In this document: positions 1-8,010 of the stretch, piece by piece | How positions within the stretch are numbered: position 1 is the first letter of the stretch | Layout: each line of letters opens with the position of its first letter | Assembly (NCBI RefSeq): GCF_016735595.1 | Contig: NZ_JAERRB010000018.1 | Coordinates: 1-64,000, forward strand | DNA: 64,000 nt | DNA from: Chryseolinea lacunae | Lineage (GTDB): Bacteria; Bacteroidota; Bacteroidia; Cytophagales; Cyclobacteriaceae | Direction of reading: 5' to 3' | The notes under the pieces: model-generated | The model's database searches: none | What the model was told of the DNA's origin: nothing | Seen by the model: the letters and a program-made list of their open reading frames with translations, nothing else | Made by a program: the position numbers and the translations under genes

Positions 1-384
1 CTAATTTCGTTTTGATTAACTTAGATTCTGTTCTCATTTTTCTGACAGTTTAAAGGGTTTGACTTTAGATAGTTTGCACTTCTAAGTTAACCCAACTGTC
101 AGATTAAGTCGGAACTACTACAAATGACGATCATGATGGGATATAATTTTATGCACGCCCCAGCGATGTAGTTTACTCTTGATTCTGGGTAGTTCGTGTT
201 GGATTCCAATTTCAGTACTTGCATTCCTGAATAAGGAAAGTTTATTAGCTACGAACCTCCATCAATGATCCGTTCATCTTAAGGACAAGGATTATCTATT
301 TGAGGTTACTCTCACTCCACGGACAGTTCTTTTTCCCGATTGCCCCCAACCTCGTATATTAGCCTTTCACATTGCAACTGAGAC
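1..384. other. Left-edge intergenic region
   Basis: No convincing gene is seen in these 384 bases on either strand. They hold one structured element (inverted repeat at 41-103) and otherwise AT-rich sequence leading to the start of the AraC-type regulator at 385. I could not find a clear TAnnTTTG promoter box for that gene, so its promoter is not assigned. Confidence 0.6.
41..103. repeat. Long imperfect inverted repeat
   Basis: The outer arms TCTGACAGTT (41-50) and AACTGTCAGA (94-103) are perfect reverse complements. Inside them GGGTTTGACTT (57-67) can pair with AAGTTAACCC (84-93) with one mismatch or bulge. The whole could fold as a hairpin of about 20 bp with an 18-nt loop. No T-run follows on either strand, so it does not look like a simple intrinsic terminator. 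Function unknown. Confidence 0.55.
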
Positions 385-2307
385 ATGGCGAGGCACCTAA
401 ACCCATCGGCAACAACACCCATCCACAACGCCATACGCCACGCCCTCACCCTTCTTATTGTCCTTTTGACTCTAAACGATGTGTGCGCACAAATCCGCAT
501 CGAAGTCATCAAACACCCTAAGTTCATTCTCAAAGACTCCAGCCTTTTCATCTCCGGCACGTTCAACAACTGGAGCCCTGGCGAAGAAACGTTCAAGCTC
601 ACGCGCCGGCCCGATGGCGTGTACTACTTCGATTTGCCCGACACGCTCGAGAGTTTCGAATACAAATTCACGCAAGGGGGCTGGCAGATTGTGGAGGGCT
701 ATGCCGACGGAAAAATTCTGCCCAACCGCGTCTACAACAAAGTGGTGGAAGACAACCCCCACCTTATCCGCGTGGTCATAGAAGGGTGGGAGAAGCAGCC
801 GGAGTATACCATCATTGTCGATAAGGTTCCCGAAAACACACCGTTCGATGCATCGCTCTATGTGGCCGGCAACTTCAACAACTGGAACCCGGGCGACAAA
901 AACTACAGGATGCGCAAGCAGATCGACGGCAGCTACCAGATCCTCATCTACTTCAACGGCGACCGCATCGACTACAAGTTCACGCGTGGCACATGGAAAT
1001 CGGCCGAGAGCAAATCGGGTGGGCGCACCATGGCCAACCGCGTCACGCTGCGCGCCTCGGCCACGGGCAAGATAAGGGCGGAGATTGCAGGCTGGGAAGA
1101 TATTTCCGGAGGCCTGCAGCTATACTCCATCTATGACCTGCTGTTGTTGTTTTCGGTGTTCCAGGGCGTGTTGCTCATCGTCACCATTCCCACCATTCAG
1201 GAATACAACCGGGAGGCTAACCGCTGGCTCATTTTGCTGGTCGGGTTCACGTCGGCCATCCTGCTCATCAAGGTGGTGTCGGCCTATCCCGAAGTGGAGC
1301 ACACGTTGCCCAAGCTGCAGCTCATACCCGACTTCATTCTTTTCATCTATGCGCCGCTGTTCTATGCCTACATCCAGCGTTTACTTTTCCGTTCACAAAA
1401 CCAGCTGAAGCTCGTGTTCTTTGTGCCCGTGTTCGTGCAGTTCTTTGTCTACATGATTTATTTTCTCATGGACCAGCCCATGTTCCAGGCCAAGCTCATC
1501 GAGCCTGAATCAGAGCTGCGCATCATTCGTTTTTGCATGGGGTCGCTCGCGCTGGCCCTCAACATCTATTATTGGATAAAGTGCCAGATGGCCATCAACA
1601 CCTATAAGGTCAACTACCAGAACAGCAACTCCTACGAACAGAATTTGCAATACCTCAACACGGTGTTGTTCATACAGGCCGCGTGTCTGGTGGTGTGGTT
1701 TGTCACGTTCGCCATCACGGGCATGGCCGAAATTTTCGACTGGCAAATTTCCGACTTCACCGACGTGAGCATCGACACCCTCTGGATGACGTTCTCGGTC
1801 ATCACGTTCTTCCTCGGCTACTTCGTCATTCACGAACCCGACATCTTCCGTTTGCCACAAACCATCTCGCAGCCACACGAACTCACCAAGGTAGAACTCG
1901 ACCACCAGGTCATCGACTACCTCAACCACATCGGCAAAGACAAGGAAGAAGAGACCATCGAAAACCTCGACAGCCTCAAAGAGAAACTCACGCTCTACAT
2001 GGAGAAGTACCAGCCCTACACCAACCCCAAGCTGTCGCTGGTCGAGCTCGCGTCGCGTCTCAAACTTCAGCCACACATTCTTTCGAAGGTGATCAACAGC
2101 GGCTTCGGCATGAATTTCTTCGACTATGTGAACACCTACCGCATCGACGAATTCAAACGCCGCGTCGAAGACCCGCAATACAAAAACTACACCCTGCTCG
2201 GCATCGCCCTCGACGTAGGCTTCAATTCCAAAACCGCCTTCAACCGATCATTCAAAAAAATCACAAGCCAAACACCGAGCGCGTTTTTCAATACGCTCAA
2301 GGAATGA
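385..2307 (+). CDS. Seven-helix membrane AraC-family regulator with two starch-binding-like domains
   Basis: A 640-residue probable one-component transmembrane regulator. Residues 1-36 form a signal peptide ending VCAQ. Two tandem E-set/CBM48-like modules follow (about 40-120 and 130-230); each has the glycogen-binding signature LFISGTFNNWSPG or LYVAGNFNNWNPG and a conserved YKFT strand. About seven hydrophobic helices span 245-490. The C-terminus (about 535-640) is an AraC helix-turn-helix pair ending in GFNSKTAFNRSFKK. An odd helix number places the sugar-binding modules in the periplasm and the DNA-binding domain in the cytoplasm. It sits directly upstream of susC/susD/amylase genes on the same strand, so it probably senses maltodextrin and controls that locus, as SusR does in Bacteroides. 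The domain order is visible; ligand and targets are inferred. Confidence 0.85.
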   Translation: MARHLNPSATTPIHNAIRHALTLLIVLLTLNDVCAQIRIEVIKHPKFILKDSSLFISGTFNNWSPGEETFKLTRRPDGVYYFDLPDTLESFEYKFTQGGWQIVEGYADGKILPNRVYNKVVEDNPHLIRVVIEGWEKQPEYTIIVDKVPENTPFDASLYVAGNFNNWNPGDKNYRMRKQIDGSYQILIYFNGDRIDYKFTRGTWKSAESKSGGRTMANRVTLRASATGKIRAEIAGWEDISGGLQLYSIYDLLLLFSVFQGVLLIVTIPTIQEYNREANRWLILLVGFTSAILLIKVVSAYPEVEHTLPKLQLIPDFILFIYAPLFYAYIQRLLFRSQNQLKLVFFVPVFVQFFVYMIYFLMDQPMFQAKLIEPESELRIIRFCMGSLALALNIYYWIKCQMAINTYKVNYQNSNSYEQNLQYLNTVLFIQAACLVVWFVTFAITGMAEIFDWQISDFTDVSIDTLWMTFSVITFFLGYFVIHEPDIFRLPQTISQPHELTKVELDHQVIDYLNHIGKDKEEETIENLDSLKEKLTLYMEKYQPYTNPKLSLVELASRLKLQPHILSKVINSGFGMNFFDYVNTYRIDEFKRRVEDPQYKNYTLLGIALDVGFNSKTAFNRSFKKITSQTPSAFFNTLKE

Positions 2308-2314
2308 GGTAGTC

Positions 2315-2391
2315 TTGAGTCTTGAGTATTTAGTATTTAGTATTTAGTTCTGAGTCTTGAGTATTTAGTCTTGAGTTTTTAGTCCTTAGTG
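2315..2391 (+). repeat. Array of eleven degenerate 7-bp tandem repeats
   Basis: Eleven consecutive heptamers cover 77 bp exactly: TTGAGTC, TTGAGTA, TTTAGTA, TTTAGTA, TTTAGTT, CTGAGTC, TTGAGTA, TTTAGTC, TTGAGTT, TTTAGTC, CTTAGTG. All carry AGT at positions 4-6. The array starts 7 bases after the regulator's stop codon. A reverse-complement array lies 55 bp downstream. Confidence 0.8.
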
Positions 2392-2446
2392 GGGCAAAAA
2401 GTGTGGGAGGTTCCACATTCTCGCGAAGCGCACTCAACACAACAAA

Positions 2447-2481
2447 AAGGACTAACGACTCAATACTAACTACTCTATACT
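2447..2481 (-). repeat. Array of five 7-bp repeats in opposite orientation
   Basis: Five consecutive heptamers, AAGGACT, AACGACT, CAATACT, AACTACT and CTATACT, each end in ACT. They are the reverse complement of the AGT-containing units at 2315-2391. Together the two arrays form an imperfect long inverted repeat around a 55-bp centre. Confidence 0.7.
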
Positions 2482-2524
2482 ATATTGGTGGCAGCCGGGC
2501 TGTCCAGGGCTTCGCTTCGCTGCG

Positions 2525-2543
2525 GCCCCGCGAGGCGCGGGGC
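2525..2543. repeat. GC-rich hairpin of a possible REP-like element
   Basis: GCCCCGCG (2525-2532) and CGCGGGGC (2536-2543) form a perfect 8-bp stem with a 3-nt loop. The hairpin lies in a GC-rich stretch (about 2495-2580) that contrasts with the AT-rich flanks. It may be a dispersed intergenic repeat, but no second copy was noticed in this window. Confidence 0.5.
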
Positions 2544-2855
2544 TGGTCGCGAAACGCGCCCACCCTTCCCATCCCTGCCACACAGTGGAGCCTGAACAAA
2601 AATCAACACCTAGTATCAAGATCCCGAATCCCTAAAGGAACAGCTCCCCATCTTTAAACTGTCTTGGTCGAAATGAATAGGACTGTACATATCTAGTAAT
2701 AAGTGTAAATTCTTCTATTCATTCATACGGAACCATATATAAGTAGACTGACAGAATTCTTTGTCTGGTAGGACGACCACCTGACCCCAAGCAAAGCACC
2801 ACACCAACAATTCCGACTCTTATAATATAGGCTTCAAAGTTCCCGTCCGTCCAAT

Positions 2856-3005
2856 CGCAACGACTCGTTCAGGCAACAAGATCTGCAACCCTTTTCTGGC
2901 GTCGCAACAGCAGAACAAACCACACCGCAAGCAGAATTCAGTTGCTGATTTTTTTAACATCGCAATTCTCCGCAAGCAAAACGCACGGCATTTTTCTCAT
3001 CGCAA
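2856..3005 (+). promoter_or_regulatory. Cluster of CGCAA motifs, candidate operator array
   Basis: CGCAA occurs on this strand at 2856, 2903, 2926, 2961, 2971 and 3001, with a preceding T in four cases. Six copies in 150 bp exceed the roughly 0.15 expected by chance. The position about 300-450 bp before susC fits regulator binding sites, possibly for the AraC-type protein encoded at 385-2307. The binding partner is inferred. Confidence 0.35.
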
Positions 3006-3038
3006 TCTCTCAATCGCTTTCATGTAAACCCGAAATGT

Positions 3039-3062
3039 GGTTCCACTTTAGGAAATGGAACC
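3039..3062. promoter_or_regulatory. GGTTCCA inverted repeat upstream of susC
   Basis: GGTTCCA (3039-3045) and TGGAACC (3056-3062) are perfect 7-bp arms around a 10-bp spacer, a geometry typical of a dimeric operator. A further GGTTCCA is at 2409-2415. It lies 240 bp before the susC start. Confidence 0.4.
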
Positions 3063-3302
3063 TGCTACATGGGCCACCAACAATTTCAAAGTCAATCACT
3101 TAGCGCGCAATTCACGACAGGGTTGGGGAATTCGCCGATTTCCTCAAAGTGGGCCGACTCTTGGCCTCGGGGGTGGTACGTTGCAATCGTTTTCTAAATG
3201 ACTTCAAACGGATGCAGCGACCGGTCAGTCGCTCCGGGCGGGTCGTCGCCGAAAACCGCAACAGAAATTATTCGCTACAAAATTCAACCTAACCTAAAAT
3301 GT

Positions 3303-6300
3303 ATGAGAGAACTGTTTACAACACGATTTAAGTGGATGACGGCAATGCTGCTTCTTTCCAGCACGTTGGCGTGGGCACAGAGCAAGGTCGTAACAGGAAA
3401 GATCACCTCCTCCGAAGACGGCGCAGGCCTGCCCGGCGTGAATGTGCTGGAAAAGGGCACGTCCAACGGCACCGTGTCCGACGTCAACGGCATGTTCACC
3501 CTCAGCGTTCCCGACAACGGCACGCTGGTTTTTTCGTTCATCGGCTACCGTTCGCAGGAAGTGCCGGTGGGTGCACAATCCACCATCAACGTCAACCTGG
3601 AGGCCGACGTCACGTCGCTTTCCGAAATTGTGGTGGTGGGCTATGGCCAACAGGAAAAGAAAGACGTCACCGGCGTGGTCACGGCAGTGGACTCGAAGTC
3701 CTTTAATAAAGGAGCGATCGTATCGCCCGACCAACTCATCACCGGCAAAGTGGCCGGGGTGCAAATTGCTCCTGCCGACGGTCAGCCTGGCTCCGGCTCC
3801 AGCATTCGTATCCGCGGGGGCACGTCTATCAACGCCAGCAACGAACCGCTCTATGTGGTCGATGGCATTCCCGTAGTTTCCGATGGCACTGCCGCCGGAC
3901 GCAACCCGCTCAACTTCATCAACACCAACGACATCGAAACCTTCACGGTGTTGAAAGACGCATCGGCCGCCGCCATCTACGGATCGCGCGCTGCCAACGG
4001 GGTCATCCTCATCACCACCAAGCGTGGCAAAAGCGGCTCGCCCACGTTGAGCTATGACGGTTTTGTTTCGGCGGGCCAGGTGGCAAAACAATATGACGTG
4101 TTCAACGCCGATCAGTTTCGCTCCATCGTCACCTTCTATGCGCCACAGAATTTGAAATACCTTGGCGATGCAGCGTCTTCCGAAGTGGCCAACAAAAGCT
4201 ACGACACCAACTGGCAGAACGAAATCTTCCAGACGGCCGTGGGCCAAAGCCACAACATCTCGTTGTCGGGCGGCACAGACAAATCGAACTACCGCATTTC
4301 GCTGGGTCACCTTGAGCAGGACGGTATCATCAAAACGTCCTACACCAAGAAAACCAACATCGGCTTCAACTACTCGCAGCTTGCGCTCGACGACGCGCTA
4401 AAGATCGACATCAACGTAAAAGGTGCCGCCACCGAAGACCGCTACTCGGCCGATGTTATCGGTGCAGCCATTGCCTTCGATCCAACGCATCCGGTATACG
4501 ACAGCAAGAGCCCCTTTGGCGGCTACTACGAATTCTACGACTCCATCAGCGGCAAGCGCGTTCCCAAAGTGAACTCGCCCAACAACCCCGTGTCGAGCCT
4601 CAACCAAACCCAGGACATCGGTCAGGTGCTGCGCAGCCTTGGCAACCTGCAGGTGGACTATAAAGTGAAACTTATTCCCGGCCTTCGCTTCAACGCCAAC
4701 CTGGGCTATGACGTGACCCGCGGCCAGCGCAAAAACTTTTTGCCCAGCACACTCAAGGCGCAGAACAGTCCCGACACCGGCAAAGTGGTGATTCAAAATC
4801 CTTACAAGAACAGCATGTTGTTCGAAGGCTATGTGAACTACTCGCGCGACCTCGCGTCCATCAAAAGTAAGATCGATGCCACGGCCGGCTATTCGTGGCA
4901 GAGCTTCTATGCCGAAAACCACGGCTACACGTCAACGGGGCTGAGCACAAACATCTATGGCTACAACAACCCCAGCGTGGCACGCAGAACTGTGCCGTTC
5001 GATCCCCTGAGCACAACGGCCATCCCATCGCTGGGCGAGAACCGGCTCATATCGTTCTTTGGGCGTGTCAACTATTCCTACAACGATAAGTATCTGCTCA
5101 CCGTCAACGTGCGTCGCGATGGTTCTACGCGGTTTGGTCCCAACAACAAGTGGGGAACGTTTCCGTCGGCCGCCCTGGGATGGCGCATCGTGAACGAAAC
5201 GTTCATGGCCAACCAGAATCTGTTCAGCGACCTGAAGCTGCGTGCGGGCTATGGCATCACGGGTAACCAGGACATCGGCAACTTCCGCTACCTGGGCACC
5301 TACACGCCAAGCGATCCGCAAGCACAGTATCAGTTTGGCAGCGCGTTCTACACCACCATCCGCCCTTCGGGCTACGACACCAACCTGCAATGGGAACAAA
5401 CAGCAGCGTCGAACATCGGTGTTGATTTTGGTTTCCTGCAAGGAAGAATTTCGGGATCGATCGAAGTCTATCAGAAAAACACATCGAAGCTGTTGTTCAC
5501 CCGCGCGGTTGCGCCGGGCGCCAACCTCACCAACACCATTCTCACCAACATTGGCAAGGTGCAGAACAAAGGCATCGAGCTCACCATCGACGCCGTGGCC
5601 GTGTCCACCACCAAGCTCACCTGGAACCTGGGCTTCAACGCTTCCTACAACCAGAACAAGATCGTGACGCTCGACGGCAACAACGATCCTGACTTTCCCG
5701 GCTATACCACCGGCGACATCTCGGGCGGTGTGGGCAACAAAATCCAGATTCTGCGTGTAGGCCAACCGGTGAACGCGTTCTATGTTTTCCAACACAAAAC
5801 AGGTGTCGACGGCAAACCGGTGAACGACAACCTGGGCACCGAAGACAAGCTGAACATGTATGTGGATCAGAACACCGACGGCATCATCAACGAAAAAGAT
5901 CTGGTGCCCTACAAACGTCCTGCACCCCGCGTGCTGATGGGCCTCACCTCGCAGGTGAACTATGGCAACTTCGACCTCAGCTTCACGTTGCGTGCAGCGT
6001 TGGGCAACTACGTCTACAACAACGTGGCCGCCAACTCCATGTTTCAGCGTGCGGCCGATTCGTTCCGCCCCAACAACCTCATCACCGACGCCTTGCGCGC
6101 CAACTACTACACGCCGCAATACTTCTCTGATTTCTATGTAGAGAACGCCTCTTTCCTGCGCATGGACAACCTCACGCTTGGCTATTCGGTGAAACAGCTC
6201 ACCAAAACAAACGTGCGCGTATATGCCACAGTGCAAAACGCCTTTGTCATCACCAAATACACAGGTCTTGATCCGGAAGCACCCGTGTCGGGCATCGACA

Positions 6301-6356
6301 ACAATTTGTATCCGCGCGCACGCACCTTCGTGCTGGGTGTGCACATCGGACTTTAA
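3303..6356 (+). CDS. susC: SusC-like TonB-dependent outer-membrane maltodextrin transporter
   Basis: A 1,017-residue SusC/RagA-family receptor, close to the roughly 1,000 residues of Bacteroides SusC. ATG 3303 gives a proper signal peptide ending AWAQ; an upstream in-frame start at 3198 would add 35 residues with no signal character. After the signal come a carboxypeptidase-regulatory-like domain (VTGKITSSEDGAGLPGVNVL), a TonB-box region, a plug with the family motifs RIRGGTSINASNEPLYVVDG and ASAAAIYGSRAANGVI, and a 22-strand barrel to the C-terminus. It would import glycans captured by SusD into the periplasm using TonB energy. The neighbouring amylases and starch-binding lipoprotein point to starch oligosaccharides as substrate. 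It heads a five-gene operon-like run to 14495. Confidence 0.93.
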   Translation: MRELFTTRFKWMTAMLLLSSTLAWAQSKVVTGKITSSEDGAGLPGVNVLEKGTSNGTVSDVNGMFTLSVPDNGTLVFSFIGYRSQEVPVGAQSTINVNLEADVTSLSEIVVVGYGQQEKKDVTGVVTAVDSKSFNKGAIVSPDQLITGKVAGVQIAPADGQPGSGSSIRIRGGTSINASNEPLYVVDGIPVVSDGTAAGRNPLNFINTNDIETFTVLKDASAAAIYGSRAANGVILITTKRGKSGSPTLSYDGFVSAGQVAKQYDVFNADQFRSIVTFYAPQNLKYLGDAASSEVANKSYDTNWQNEIFQTAVGQSHNISLSGGTDKSNYRISLGHLEQDGIIKTSYTKKTNIGFNYSQLALDDALKIDINVKGAATEDRYSADVIGAAIAFDPTHPVYDSKSPFGGYYEFYDSISGKRVPKVNSPNNPVSSLNQTQDIGQVLRSLGNLQVDYKVKLIPGLRFNANLGYDVTRGQRKNFLPSTLKAQNSPDTGKVVIQNPYKNSMLFEGYVNYSRDLASIKSKIDATAGYSWQSFYAENHGYTSTGLSTNIYGYNNPSVARRTVPFDPLSTTAIPSLGENRLISFFGRVNYSYNDKYLLTVNVRRDGSTRFGPNNKWGTFPSAALGWRIVNETFMANQNLFSDLKLRAGYGITGNQDIGNFRYLGTYTPSDPQAQYQFGSAFYTTIRPSGYDTNLQWEQTAASNIGVDFGFLQGRISGSIEVYQKNTSKLLFTRAVAPGANLTNTILTNIGKVQNKGIELTIDAVAVSTTKLTWNLGFNASYNQNKIVTLDGNNDPDFPGYTTGDISGGVGNKIQILRVGQPVNAFYVFQHKTGVDGKPVNDNLGTEDKLNMYVDQNTDGIINEKDLVPYKRPAPRVLMGLTSQVNYGNFDLSFTLRAALGNYVYNNVAANSMFQRAADSFRPNNLITDALRANYYTPQYFSDFYVENASFLRMDNLTLGYSVKQLTKTNVRVYATVQNAFVITKYTGLDPEAPVSGIDNNLYPRARTFVLGVHIGL

Positions 6357-6392
6357 TCAAACATGATTCAACACAACAGATAGCATTTCACT

Positions 6393-7997
6393 ATGAAAAA
6401 TATAAACATTTTTAAGGTAGCGACACTGGCCCTGCTCATGGGCACGGCATCGTGCACCAACCTGGATGTGATTCCGAAAAATGCGGCCGTGGGCGATGTG
6501 GTTTTCACCGATCCCGCAGCCTACAAACAATCGCTGGCCAAAGTGTATGCCGGCCTTGCCATTGGTGGTCAGGCGTCGGGCGACGACAACTCCGACATCA
6601 GCGGCATCAACGGCGGCTTTTCGCAATACATCCGCATGTACTTCAACCTGCAGGAACTTCCCACCGACGAGGCTGTGATCGGCTGGAACGACGGCTCCAT
6701 CCAAACCCTGCACTTCCACACGTGGACATCGCAAAGCGAATTCATCAACGCCATGTTCAACCGCGTGTATTTTCAGGTGTCAATGGCCAATGAATTTCTG
6801 CGTCAAACCACCGACGATCTGCTGACGTCGCGTGGCAACACCGACGCAATCAAGGCCGATGTGAAACAGTATCGCGCCGAAGTTCGATTCCTGCGAGCCC
6901 TTAGCTACTGGCATGGTCTCGACATGTTTGGCAGCATTCCGCTGGTGCCCGAAACAAATCCCATCGGCACAGAAGGTCCCGGTCAACCCGAAGGTGGCAA
7001 ACAGGAAGTGTTCAACTACATTGAAAGCGAACTGCTGACGGCGATCGACGACCTCGGTCAACCGGGCACCATGGAGTATGCACGCGTCGATCAGGCTGCA
7101 GCCTGGACGTTGCTGGCCAAATTGTATCTCAATGCCGAAGTCTACACGGGCACAAAGAAATATACCGAGGCACTCACGTATCTCAACAAAGTCATTGCCT
7201 CCAATGCCTTCTCGCTTGATCCGGTATTCAACAACCTGTTCCTCACCGACAATTATAAGTCGCCCGAAATCATCTTCCCGGTTGCGTTCGATGGCACCAA
7301 TACCAAAACCTATGGCGGCACCACATACTTGTGTCATGCTTCGGTGGGTGGCGACAAAATGAAACCAGCCGACTATGGATTGGACGGCGGATGGGCAGGA
7401 CTTCGCACCACGGCCAACATCGTGAATCTGTTTGGCCCCGCCGACTCGCGCGCCATCTTCTTCACCGACGGACAAACGAAAGACATTCCGGGCACACCCA
7501 ACACCAGCTTCAACCAGGGCTACGCACATCCTAAATTTCAGAATGTGTCGTCGGCCGGAACAAAGGGCAGCAACTCAACTTTTGCCGACACCGACTTTCC
7601 GATGTTCCGTCTCGCCGATGTTTACCTCATGTATGCGGAGGCTGTGTTACGTGGTGGCACCGGTGGCGATCAGGCCACTGCGCTCGACTACGTGAATAAA
7701 CTCCGGGTGCGTGCCTATGGCAACACAAACGGAAACATTCAAACGGGCGACCTCACACTGAGCTTCATCATCGACGAACGCGGACGTGAGTTGAGCTGGG
7801 AGTGTCATCGCAGAACCGACCTGGTGCGTTTCGGATTGCTCACCACAAGCGAGTCGAGCGATGCGCGGGCCATCTGGGCCTGGAAGGGTGGCGCGAAAGC
7901 CGCCGGCGAACAAACGGAAACTTTCCGCAACGTGTTCCCCATTCCTTCTGCTGCGTTGACGGCCAATACCAAACTGAAACAAAATGATGGTTACTAA
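6393..7997 (+). CDS. susD: SusD-like outer-membrane glycan-binding lipoprotein
   Basis: A 534-residue RagB/SusD-family lipoprotein (Bacteroides SusD is 551). The N-terminus has a lipoprotein signal with lipidated Cys21 (GTASC). The TPR-like helical scaffold of the family follows, with typical segments RAEVRFLRALSYW and PMFRLADVYLMYAEAVLR. It starts 36 bp after susC. It forms the hinged lid of the SusC transporter and binds starch oligosaccharides at the cell surface. Substrate is inferred from the neighbours. Confidence 0.93.
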   Translation: MKNINIFKVATLALLMGTASCTNLDVIPKNAAVGDVVFTDPAAYKQSLAKVYAGLAIGGQASGDDNSDISGINGGFSQYIRMYFNLQELPTDEAVIGWNDGSIQTLHFHTWTSQSEFINAMFNRVYFQVSMANEFLRQTTDDLLTSRGNTDAIKADVKQYRAEVRFLRALSYWHGLDMFGSIPLVPETNPIGTEGPGQPEGGKQEVFNYIESELLTAIDDLGQPGTMEYARVDQAAAWTLLAKLYLNAEVYTGTKKYTEALTYLNKVIASNAFSLDPVFNNLFLTDNYKSPEIIFPVAFDGTNTKTYGGTTYLCHASVGGDKMKPADYGLDGGWAGLRTTANIVNLFGPADSRAIFFTDGQTKDIPGTPNTSFNQGYAHPKFQNVSSAGTKGSNSTFADTDFPMFRLADVYLMYAEAVLRGGTGGDQATALDYVNKLRVRAYGNTNGNIQTGDLTLSFIIDERGRELSWECHRRTDLVRFGLLTTSESSDARAIWAWKGGAKAAGEQTETFRNVFPIPSAALTANTKLKQNDGY

Positions 7998-8010
7998 AAT
8001 TGACCTACCC

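Larger units (their letters stand above)
2308..3302. other. Regulatory spacer upstream of susC
   Basis: About 1 kb without a convincing gene, between the regulator and susC. It holds two facing arrays of 7-bp repeats (2315-2391, 2447-2481), a GC-rich hairpin element (2525-2543), a cluster of CGCAA motifs (2856-3005) and a GGTTCCA inverted repeat (3039-3062). It ends with overlapping AACCTAA leader motifs just before the susC start. No TAnnTTTG box was found by eye. The size and repeat content suggest the main control region of the starch locus. Confidence 0.6.

Noticed and set aside
2315-2481. CRISPR-like array
   Set aside because: The units are only 7 bp with no spacers and no cas genes, so this is a short tandem repeat.
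2403-2657. 84-codon open frame in the spacer before susC
   Set aside because: It runs through the heptamer repeat array and the GC-rich hairpin and encodes no recognisable sequence.
4932-6344. Long open frame (470 codons) on the minus strand inside susC
   Set aside because: It lies antisense to a well-supported SusC gene, its product has no recognisable domain, and such frames arise from the codon use of the sense gene.
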